6,536 nucleotides of DNA from Victivallales bacterium (lineage in GTDB: Bacteria; Verrucomicrobiota; Lentisphaeria; Victivallales; Victivallaceae): assembly GCA_030634125.1 (NCBI GenBank), contig DAOWBJ010000102.1, positions 1 through 6,536 of the forward strand. Reading direction: 5' to 3'. Positions 1 to 6,473 of this stretch are shown in pieces (position 1 is the first letter of the stretch; each line of letters begins with the position of its first letter). The translations under genes were made by a program, and so were the position numbers. The notes beneath the pieces are model-generated. The model did no database searches, had not been told where the DNA came from, and saw only the letters and a program-made list of their open reading frames with translations.

Positions 1-1
1 A

Positions 2-1900
2 GAATTTGGACGGTTTAAAGATTTAAGAGATGATAGAAAAGGTACTTTAAATAAAGGAACTGGAAGGGTTCAGTTTGTCCATACATTTGAAACAACAACT
101 TTTCAAAGCATCTATGAAGACAATAGTTCATCTACTGGATTTAAGAAAAGGGAGATTACGTTATCCAAGTCCATGATATTTTTGGATAATAATTCGTTTA
201 TTCGTCTAGATTCAGAAGAAGAGACGGAGGCTATTGAGCCAGGGACGAAAGTGACATTTAGTGGCTTGCTACTTGCAGGAAAAAATAAAAAGGGAGAAGA
301 AGACAAAGAAAAAGCATTTTTTTATAGACTGAATGCAAAGGAAATCAGAGAAAATATTTTAGAACATTACCTGCCGTACTTTTGCAACAATAAAGAAAAT
401 CTTTCAGAAATAGTAATTCAAGAATATTTAGATAATGAGTCCCAAAAAGAACTTGAAATTGTTAATTCTGATATTCCCAAATTTACAAGTGAAAACGATA
501 TTAAAATAAATTATAGCAAAGTTGTTGATGGCAAAGTTAACCTTACCAATAAGCAAGAAATCTTCAAGCTGAAAAGTTTTAAGATGCCCAAAGATAAACT
601 CAAACAAAATGAAATTAAACTTATTAGTAAAGGCGAAGTTGCGCAAGGAATGGAGGTTGATCACCTTTCATCTGCAGAACATATAAATGGAATGCGTTAT
701 CTTTTCCTTTTGTCAGGAAAATATATTGATGAAAGAGATAGTGACAAACGAGGTGATTTAAGGATTTTTAAGAAAAAAGAATTTGAGGAGCGTAATACTG
801 ACTTTTTTAGGGATGAAGAGGAAATTTTATTCGAAGATATTGAAGAAAGAACAAACAGAATGATTGTTTCCTGTTTCCCCGCAATTAAGAAAAAAGAAGA
901 TGAAAAAGCCAATAATATTAAAAAACTTGAAGAGATGTTTATGCTTAATCCCAAAACTCTAAGCTCTTTGAAAATAAAAAATAATGATACAGACGGCACC
1001 ATTCTAAAAAAGGTATATGATGCAGAGAGTAAACTAATGGCAGAGCGAGATGCTCGCATAAAACAACAGCTTGATGACTTAGAGGATTTAGAGAAATTAG
1101 AGAAATTAGATCCTACTAATACAGACGAATATAATAAAAAACTAAAAGAGCAAGTGGACGAGTTTGTAAGAGCAGTTCCTCTACAAAATCGAACAGATTT
1201 AACTCACTATGTTGCAAGGCGTAAACTGGTATTAAAATTATTTGATAAAATTCTTAAAAAACAGTTGGAAATTCAAAAAATAAAGAAAAAGAGCATTGAT
1301 GAAAAATTATTGCATAATTTAATATTTCAACAAAGTTCTACAACCCCTGAGGATAGTGATCTCTGGCTCATGAGCGAAGAATTTATTTATTTCAAGGGCA
1401 CTTCAGAAGGACAATTGGGGAAAATATTAATAGATGATGATAATATTATTAAAGATAAGCTTTCAGAGGAAGAGGAAACATACAGATTAAAGCAAGAAGG
1501 TGATGCAAAACAAAAAAGACCTGATATTCTTTTGTTTCCCAAGGAAGAGAAATGTATTATAATTGAGTTTAAATCGCCTGATGTAAATATATCAGAACAC
1601 CTTAGTCAAATTAATAGATATGCTTCATTAATCAATAATCTTTCTAAAGACAAATATAATTTCACTACATATTATGGCTACCTTATTGGAGAGAATATTG
1701 ATATTGATGATATCAGAGACAATGATAGTGATTTTAAGTCAGCACATAGTTTGAATTTTATATACCGTCCACACAAGGCTATTGCAGGTAAATTTGGAAA
1801 GAAAGACGGAGCATTGTATACAGAAATAATTAAATATTCTACATTATTAGAACGTGCTAGACAAAGAAATGATATTTTCATTAAAAAACTAACTAAATGA
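2..1900 (+). CDS. GHKL ATPase / PD-(D/E)xK nuclease-like fusion protein, 5'-truncated by window edge
   Basis: The frame is open from base 2 to the TGA at 1898-1900 (632 codons visible). The ATG at 173 is internal, because the upstream in-frame codons look genuine. Those codons include KGTGRVQFVHTF (about bases 53-88), which resembles the glycine-rich segment after the ATP lid in MutL/MORC-like GHKL ATPases. The N box and first glycine box would lie upstream, outside the window. GTKVTF near base 242 fits the end of that domain. The middle contains a charged, coiled-coil-like stretch at about 1020-1170. The C-terminal part has a HNLIF...LWLMSEEF segment, then RPDILLF and IIIEFKSP. Their Asp (1523-1525), Glu (1565-1567) and Lys (1571-1573) make a D-ExK nuclease signature. 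Proteins of this architecture are known from restriction-modification operons, and MORC ATPases were traced to such genes. The likely role is ATP-dependent DNA recognition and cleavage in defence, which is inferred. The gene is more AT-rich than hsdR downstream. Family assignment is fairly sure for the nuclease end and moderate for the ATPase. Confidence 0.75.
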   Translation, partial: EFGRFKDLRDDRKGTLNKGTGRVQFVHTFETTTFQSIYEDNSSSTGFKKREITLSKSMIFLDNNSFIRLDSEEETEAIEPGTKVTFSGLLLAGKNKKGEEDKEKAFFYRLNAKEIRENILEHYLPYFCNNKENLSEIVIQEYLDNESQKELEIVNSDIPKFTSENDIKINYSKVVDGKVNLTNKQEIFKLKSFKMPKDKLKQNEIKLISKGEVAQGMEVDHLSSAEHINGMRYLFLLSGKYIDERDSDKRGDLRIFKKKEFEERNTDFFRDEEEILFEDIEERTNRMIVSCFPAIKKKEDEKANNIKKLEEMFMLNPKTLSSLKIKNNDTDGTILKKVYDAESKLMAERDARIKQQLDDLEDLEKLEKLDPTNTDEYNKKLKEQVDEFVRAVPLQNRTDLTHYVARRKLVLKLFDKILKKQLEIQKIKKKSIDEKLLHNLIFQQSSTTPEDSDLWLMSEEFIYFKGTSEGQLGKILIDDDNIIKDKLSEEEETYRLKQEGDAKQKRPDILLFPKEEKCIIIEFKSPDVNISEHLSQINRYASLINNLSKDKYNFTTYYGYLIGENIDIDDIRDNDSDFKSAHSLNFIYRPHKAIAGKFGKKDGALYTEIIKYSTLLERARQRNDIFIKKLTK

Positions 1901-1911
1901 GATAGCGTCAT

Positions 1912-2025
1912 ATGAGCGAATTGGAAACTAAAAGACTGGAAGCAATTTATCAGCAAAAGCTGGAAGATTTAGAGGAACTAAAAAAGTCAATCCTACAAAA
2001 AGCTTTCGAGGGAGAATTGATTTAA
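1912..2025 (+). pseudogene. hsdS: hsdS 3'-end remnant (C-terminal tail of type I specificity subunit)
   Basis: This short frame (ATG 1912, TAA 2023-2025, 37 residues) contains RLEAIYQQKLEDLEELKKS followed by ILQKAFEGELI. That is the conserved extreme C terminus of HsdS subunits, where a coiled-coil helix is followed by the LQKAF-GEL ending. Full-length HsdS is usually about 400 residues or more with two target-recognition domains, and none of that is present. An in-frame TAG at 1903-1905 closes the frame upstream, and the preceding gene ends at 1900 in another frame. No convincing ribosome binding site precedes the ATG. I read it as a relic left when most of hsdS was deleted or displaced by the ATPase-nuclease gene. 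A retained small helical peptide is possible but unsupported. Confidence 0.8.
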
Positions 2026-2081
2026 TTGACAATTGAAAGTTGATAATTGAAAGTTGATAATTGAAAGTTGACAATTGAAAA
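2026..2081 (+). repeat. Four tandem copies of a 14-bp repeat (TTGAYAATTGAAAR)
   Basis: The copies are at 2026-2039 (TTGACAATTGAAAG), 2040-2053 and 2054-2067 (both TTGATAATTGAAAG) and 2068-2081 (TTGACAATTGAAAA). The array starts directly after the stop codon of the hsdS remnant. It is built from the same words as the right end of the 68-bp element in hsdR, which reads AATTGATAATTGACAGTTG on the opposite strand. There are no spacers between copies, so it is a simple tandem array rather than a CRISPR. Confidence 0.9.
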
Positions 2082-2096
2082 GATAAAAATGATAAT
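2068..2096 (+). promoter_or_regulatory. Predicted sigma70-type promoter for rhuM, with its -35 inside the repeat
   Basis: TTGACA at 2068-2073 matches the -35 consensus exactly. After a 17-base spacer, GATAAT at 2091-2096 matches the -10 consensus at five of six positions. Transcription would start near 2103, leaving about 19 bases before the ATG at 2122. This also argues against translation starting at the TTG at 2068. The -35 box is supplied by the fourth copy of the 14-bp repeat; the other copies have no -10 at the right distance. If the host is a Bacteroidota member, whose promoters have a different consensus, this prediction is weaker. Confidence 0.5.
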
Positions 2097-2121
2097 GAAA
2101 GATAATCATGGATGGTATAGA

Positions 2122-3141
2122 ATGAATAGCGAAATAGTCCTTTACACCACGGCAGACGGCAAAATAAAAATCGACACGGTTTTTCAAAATGAAACTATCT
2201 GGCTTAGCCAAGCAAAAATGGCTGAATTGTTCAATATCGACCGGAGCGTCATAACTAAGCATTTATCAAATATTTACAGTGATGAAGAACTTGAGAAAGA
2301 GGCAACTTGTGCAAAATTTGCACAGGTTCAAATAGAGGGTAATAGAGAGGTATCTCGAAAGGTGGAATACTACAATCTTGATGCCATTATAGCCGTAGGA
2401 TATCGGGTCAACTCCAAAAGAGCCACTCAATTCAGAATCTGGGCGACCAATATCCTCAAAGAATATATCATCAAAGGTTTTGCTATGGATGACGAGCGGC
2501 TCAAGCAAGTTGACAAATGGGATTATTTTGATGAGTGGCTGGAAAGAATTCAGGAAATTCGGGCTTCAGAAAAGCGTTTTTATCAGAAAATCCGGGATAT
2601 TTATGCTACAGCTATTGATTATGATAAAAATTCCGACTTTGCACAAATTTTCTTTAAAAAAGTTCAGAATAAAATGCTTTGGGCAAGCACTGGCAAAACA
2701 GCCGCGGAACTTATTGAATCTCGTAGTAACTCCACCGAACCCAACATGGGGCTGACCTCATGGCGTGGTTCTATAGTACGTAAACATGATGTTGGCATTG
2801 CTAAAAATTATCTAAAATCAGATGAAATAAAAGACCTGAATGAAATAGTCACCATGTATCTGGATTATGCCCAACGCCAGGCACGACAGAGGAAAACTGT
2901 TACTATGGAACAGTGGTCGAAAAAACTTGATGCGTTTTTGACCTTTAACGAGCAAAATTTATTGACCCACGCAGGCAAAGTAAAAGCGGAGGCAGCAAAG
3001 AAAATTGCAGAAGAGCGTTATGAAGAGTTTAGGCAAAATCGAATTGAATCAGAAGCTATCCAGGCAGATAAAGAAGATATTAAACAGCTTGAAGATTTAG
3101 AAAAAGAGTTACTAAAAAAACGAGATGATAAACATGAATGA
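2122..3141 (+). CDS. RhuM-family protein
   Basis: This is an intact 339-residue protein. Its N terminus (MNSEIVLYTTADGKIKIDT) and the segments TIWLSQAKMAELFNIDRS, YNLDAIIAVGYRVNSKRATQ, GKTAAELI and DVGIAKNYLK are typical of the Virulence_RhuM family. The family is named after a Salmonella pathogenicity-island gene, and its members often sit in type I R-M loci. Residues about 28-50 look like a helix-turn-helix, suggesting DNA binding. The C-terminal 60 residues are charged and helical. The biochemical function is not established. I chose ATG 2122 because family homology begins there, GGATGG (2110-2115) gives a weak ribosome binding site, and a promoter lies just upstream. The frame itself stays open back to TTG 2068 through repeat-derived codons, with ATGs at 2089 and 2095 as alternatives. 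The stop overlaps the duplicated hsdR start (3134), implying translational coupling to hsdR before the Bro-N gene arrived. Confidence 0.88.
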   Translation: MNSEIVLYTTADGKIKIDTVFQNETIWLSQAKMAELFNIDRSVITKHLSNIYSDEELEKEATCAKFAQVQIEGNREVSRKVEYYNLDAIIAVGYRVNSKRATQFRIWATNILKEYIIKGFAMDDERLKQVDKWDYFDEWLERIQEIRASEKRFYQKIRDIYATAIDYDKNSDFAQIFFKKVQNKMLWASTGKTAAELIESRSNSTEPNMGLTSWRGSIVRKHDVGIAKNYLKSDEIKDLNEIVTMYLDYAQRQARQRKTVTMEQWSKKLDAFLTFNEQNLLTHAGKVKAEAAKKIAEERYEEFRQNRIESEAIQADKEDIKQLEDLEKELLKKRDDKHE

Positions 3142-3211
3142 AGCAGCAGCCAGAGCGGAACTGATAGACCCTAAGCTTAAGGCTTGCGGGTGGAGGAATT
3201 GTAATGAATGA
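3134..3211 (+). pseudogene. Duplicate hsdR 5'-end fragment (25 codons)
   Basis: The frame begins MNEAAARAELIDPK and continues through KACGW, then runs into unrelated codons (RNCNE) and stops at TGA 3209-3211. Its first 20 residues match the start of the real hsdR at 4049 at 17 positions. At DNA level 3134-3193 matches 4049-4108 at 55 of 60 bases by hand alignment, with four of the five differences clustered in codons 4-6. The start lies inside the 3' end of rhuM (stop 3139-3141), and the end overlaps the Bro-N start at 3204. It appears to be the original hsdR start, cut off when the Bro-N gene was inserted. It could still act as a coupling leader. Confidence 0.85.
3192..3196 (+). promoter_or_regulatory. 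Ribosome binding site for the Bro-N gene, at the duplication junction
   Basis: GGAGG lies seven bases upstream of ATG 3204 and fixes that start. It straddles the point where homology to hsdR ends: the hsdR-like Trp codon TGG is followed by AGGAATTGTA. The site is therefore partly made of relic hsdR sequence. Confidence 0.65.
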
Positions 3212-4046
3212 TAATCACGAACATAAGCTTATTGTTTTTGAAAACAAGAGAATTCGTAAGGCCTGGTACAATAATGAATGGTTTTTTTCGATTGTTGATG
3301 TTGTTGGCGCTCTCACAGATTCAAGTAATCCTACAGATTATTTAAAGAAACTCCGTAAACGAGAAGCTGATCTCAAAAGCTACATAGGGACAAATTGTCC
3401 CCAGGTATCAATGCTGACAGAAACGGGAAAAAGCAGGAAGGTATTAGCAGGGAATACTCAGAATATTTTCAGGATTATTCAGTCAATCTCATCTCCCAAA
3501 GCCGAACCGTTTAAACGCTGGCTGGCAAAAGTTGGTTATGAGAGAATAGAAGAAATAGAAAATCCCGAACTTGCTCAAGAGCGCATGAAAGAAATCTACG
3601 AAAAAAAGGGTTATCCTAAAGACTGGATCGATAGGCGGCTTCGCGGTATTGCAATTCGTCAGAACCTGACAGATGAATGGCAGAAACGAGGGATTGAGGA
3701 GCAGCGGGATTTTGCAATTTTAACAGCTGAAATATCCAAGGCTACCTTTGGAATGACTCCAGGCGCGCATAAAAAACATAAGAATTTACCTGCAAAGTCA
3801 AAAGTGAATTTGCGTGATCACATGGATGATTTGGAACTAATATTTACAATGCTTGGCGAGCGTGTTACAACAGAGATTTCCAAGAAAGAAGAACCGGATA
3901 CATTTACTAAAAATAAAAGTGTAGCTAAAAGAGGCGGCAAAGTCGCCGGCAATGCCAGAAAAGAAACAGAAAAAGAATTAGGTAGAACGGTTGTTTCAAA
4001 AAATAACTATTTGGATAAAAAAGATGATTCAAAATTGGAGAACTAA
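3204..4046 (+). CDS. Bro-N domain protein (BRO/phage antirepressor-like)
   Basis: This is an intact 280-residue protein. Residues about 8-112 (VFENKRIRKAWYNNEWFFS, VDVVGALTDSSNPTDYLKKL, KAEPFKRWLAKVGYERIEE) form a Bro-N domain, a DNA-binding module of baculovirus BRO proteins and phage antirepressors. The middle part (about 120-222) contains WIDRRLRGIAIRQNLTDEW and NLRDHMDDLELIFTMLGE, seen in chromosomal Bro-N and DinD-like proteins. The Lys/Gly-rich tail (about 235-280) looks flexible and basic. The likely role is nucleic-acid binding or regulation, with the target unknown. The start is set by GGAGG at 3192-3196. The stop lies two bases before the hsdR ATG, and GGAG at 4037-4040, inside its 3' end, serves hsdR. 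The gene sits between two copies of the hsdR 5' end, which marks it as an insertion into an older rhuM-hsdR operon. Confidence 0.87.
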   Translation: MNDNHEHKLIVFENKRIRKAWYNNEWFFSIVDVVGALTDSSNPTDYLKKLRKREADLKSYIGTNCPQVSMLTETGKSRKVLAGNTQNIFRIIQSISSPKAEPFKRWLAKVGYERIEEIENPELAQERMKEIYEKKGYPKDWIDRRLRGIAIRQNLTDEWQKRGIEEQRDFAILTAEISKATFGMTPGAHKKHKNLPAKSKVNLRDHMDDLELIFTMLGERVTTEISKKEEPDTFTKNKSVAKRGGKVAGNARKETEKELGRTVVSKNNYLDKKDDSKLEN

Positions 4047-4048
4047 GA

Positions 4049-4108
4049 ATGAATGAATCGGAAACCAGAGCGGAACTGATAGACCCTAAGCTTAAAGCTT
4101 GCGGGTGG
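4049..4108 (+). repeat. 60-bp direct repeat flanking the Bro-N gene (second copy)
   Basis: This segment, the first 20 codons of hsdR, repeats 3134-3193 with five mismatches. A run of 31 bases from CCAGAGCGGAACTG to CTAAGCTTAA is identical, followed by one mismatch and 12 more identical bases. The two copies are 915 bp apart and bracket the Bro-N gene. They could recombine and delete it, restoring a single hsdR start after rhuM. Confidence 0.88.
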
Positions 4109-4668
4109 GGTGTTATTGAAGGTTCTAGAATCCTTCGCGAGAGGAATGTTTGTAAAATCACTGACGGCAGGATACAGGTCGGCGGTGGTAGAACTAAACC
4201 TTTGATTGCTGATTACATACTGGTTTACAAAGGCATAAAACTGGCTGTTGTCGAAGCCAAAAGCGACGAACTGGAAGTCGGCGAAGGAGTAGCACAGGCA
4301 AAAGAATATGCAGAGAAACTGAACCTTGAAACGACTTATTCCACCAATGGCAAAGAAATTTATCAAATCTGTATGAAAAGCGGCAAAGAAGGACTGGTAA
4401 GTGATTTTCTCAGTCCGGAAGAACTCTGGAATAAGAAATATTCCGCGCAGAACGATTGGCGTGAAAAGTTTGCTGCCGTACCTTTTGAAGACAAGAGCGG
4501 AACCTGGCAGCCTCGTTACTATCAGGAACTCGCGGTAAACAAGACTCTGGAAGCTATTTCCTCCAACAAAGACCGTATCTTATTGACTCTGGCGACAGGA
4601 ACAGGCAAAACGGCTATCGCCTTTCAAATCGCGTGGAAACTATTCCAAACCCGCTGGAATCTTTCAGC

Positions 4669-4736
4669 AATTGAAAATGGAAAAGTAAAAAGTGAAAGTG
4701 ATAAAAATAATAATTTTCAACTGTCAATTATCAATT
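4669..4736 (+). mobile_element. 68-bp MITE-like repeat element inserted in hsdR
   Basis: The segment begins AATTGAAAATGG and ends CAATTATCAATT. Its ends are imperfect inverted repeats matching at 10 of 12 positions, AATTGA/TCAATT being exact. Removing exactly these 68 bases joins GC (4667-4668) to AAGAAGACCACGG and gives N-L-S-A-R-R-P-R-I-L-F-L-A-D-R-N, the normal HsdR reading between Walker A and motif Ia. The boundary is ambiguous by one base because an A flanks both ends. The insertion adds a +2 frameshift and a TAA at 4736-4738. The right end is related, in inverted orientation, to the 14-bp array at 2026-2081. It is too short to encode a transposase. Confidence 0.8.
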
Positions 4737-5043
4737 AAGAAGACCACGGATATTGTTTTTAGCCGACCGTAATATTTTAGCTGACCAGGCGTTCAATTCA
4801 TTTTCAGCATTCCCCGATGACGCAATGGTCAGGATCAAGCCAAGCGAAATAAGCAAGAAAGGAAAAGTCCCGACTAACGGCAGTATATTTTTTACAATTT
4901 TCCAATCCTTTATGTCCGGTACGGATGAAGAAGGGAATTCAACACCTTATTTCGGAGAATATCCGGCGGACTATTTTGATTTTATCGTCATAGACGAATG
5001 TCACAGAGGCGGAGCCAACGACGAAAGCAACTGGCGGGCAATT

Positions 5044-5046
5044 TAA
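5044..5046 (+). other. In-frame nonsense codon in hsdR
   Basis: The frame reads SNWRAI, then TAA, then DYFSPAVQLGLTATP without a shift. HsdR relatives normally have a Leu-like residue here (WRAILDYF), so a single T-to-A change of TTA to TAA at 5045 would explain it. It lies between the DECH box and the TATPKR motif. Because it is a single base, a sequencing error cannot be excluded for this lesion alone. Confidence 0.85.
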
Positions 5047-5696
5047 GACTACTTTTCACCAGCCGTACAGTTGGGATTGACTGCTACACCAAAACGCACA
5101 GACAATGTTGATACTTACAGATATTTTGGCGACCCGGTATATATTTACTCGCTGAAAGAAGGCGTTAACGACGGTTTTCTGACCCCGTTTAAGGTAAAGC
5201 GTATCAAAACAACTATTGACGACTACATATACACCAGCGACGATACTATTATTGAGGGCGAAGTCGAAGAAGGCAAGCTCTACGAAGAAGCTGATTTTCA
5301 AAGAATCATTGAAATAAAAGAACGCGAGAAAATACGTGTTAAAATATTTATGGATCAAGTGAACCAGAATGAAAAGACTATTATTTTTGGAGCAACCCAA
5401 AACCATGCCGGCGCGATCCGCGAACTGGTAAATCAATATAAAGACAGCAGTGATATAAACTATTGTGTACGCGTAACCGCTAATGACGGGGGAATAGGCG
5501 AACAATTCTTGCGGGAGTTCCAGGACAATGAAAAAACTATCCCGACTATCCTTACTACTTCGCAAAAACTTTCAACAGGAGTGGACGCGAGAAATATCCG
5601 CAACATAGTTTTGATGCGCCCGGTAAATTCTATGATCGAATTTAAACAGATTGTTGGTAGAGGCACGCGTTTGTTTGACGGTAAAGAGTTTTTCAC

Positions 5697-5710
5697 TATC
5701 TATTATCTAT
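5697..5710 (+). repeat. 7-bp tandem duplication (TATCTAT x2) frameshifting hsdR
   Basis: TATCTAT at 5697-5703 is repeated at 5704-5710. With one copy the frame reads FFTIYDFVDAYHHFADPEW, the expected HsdR sequence after motif VI. With two copies translation ends at TGA 5710-5712. The tract has the form of replication slippage. Confidence 0.88.
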
Positions 5711-5776
5711 GATTTTGTAGACGCCTATCATCATTTCGCCGACCCCGAATGGGATGGTGAACCAATAGACAAGTCA

Positions 5777-5917
5777 TGCGAGGTTTGCGGGGAAGTACCC
5801 TGTGTTTGTGAAAAACAACCGCTGGAGCCTTGTCAGGTTTGCAGTCAAAGACCTTGCGTATGCCCGAAAGAACCGCCAGCACCTTGCGAGAAATGCTATC
5901 AAAGCCCTTGCGTATGC
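5777..5917 (+). other. Cysteine-rich triple repeat in HsdR (C-x2-C-x4-C-x-C three times)
   Basis: In the third hsdR frame, three units CEVCGEVPCVC, CQVCSQRPCVC and CEKCYQSPCVC follow one another at an exact 18-residue (54-base) period, separated by seven-residue Pro/Glu/Lys-rich linkers. They hold twelve cysteines in all. The spacing would suit metal binding, each unit resembling a small zinc knuckle. The block sits between the second helicase domain and the EcoEI-type C-terminal domain. Metal binding is inferred, not shown. Confidence 0.75.
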
Positions 5918-6473
5918 AAAAAGAAAGTAAAAATAAAATTGTGGGACGGCAAGGAACGTGAAATACAGCATATGACTTCAACTTCATTCTGGAGTGCTGA
6001 CGGCAAACCTATTTCCTCGGAAGAATTTTTACAGAATCTATTTGGCGAACTGCCTAATTTCTTCAAGGACGAAGAAGAGTTGCGAACTATCGGGAGCAAG
6101 CCGGATACAAGAAAGACATTACTTGACAGCCTGAAGGAAGCCGGTTTCGGCAAAGACTCCCTAAACACACTCAAACAGCTGATTGACGCCGAACAAAGCG
6201 ACCTGTTTGACGTGTTGGAATATGTATTCAACAGCGATATAGAGCCTATTACTCGTGAAGCCAGAGTTGCCGCTGCGCAAACAGATATTTTTGCCACGCT
6301 CAACGACAAACAAAAAGAATTTTTAGAATTTGTCTTAAGCAAATATATTGATACAGGCGTGGGAGAGCTTGCCCAGGATAAACTGCCAATCCTGCTGACT
6401 AACAAATATCAATCATTAGAAGATGCTAAGGAAGTATTAGGAGATGTCAAAAACATCAGTTCATTATGTGAGC

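Noticed and set aside
697..1059. Minus-strand open frame (120 codons) that looks hydrophobic
   Set aside because: It is the complement of a Lys/Glu-rich coding region, which automatically reads as Phe/Leu/Ser-rich; no start signal supports it.
2026..2081. CRISPR array
   Set aside because: The 14-bp copies are directly adjacent with no spacers; the same applies to the 24-bp units at 6474-6536.
2068..2121. TTG start at 2068 for rhuM
   Set aside because: The 18 extra codons come from the repeat array and promoter region, and family similarity starts at ATG 2122.
3168..3184. Hairpin/terminator around CTAAGCTTAAGG
   Set aside because: The dyad is short and imperfect, has no T-run, and lies within codons conserved in both hsdR copies.
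5056..5565. Long minus-strand open frame (169 codons)
   Set aside because: It lies antisense to conserved HsdR helicase sequence, and its translation shows no recognisable domain; it is a shadow frame.
4753..5712. Two separate helicase genes starting at 4753 and 5071
   Set aside because: Both are fragments of one HsdR frame separated only by the nonsense codon. Their apparent TTG starts fall inside conserved motifs.
5899..6405. Minus-strand open frame (168 codons), Ser/Leu-rich
   Set aside because: It is antisense to the HsdR C-terminal domain, and its Ser/Leu-rich composition is typical of shadow translation.
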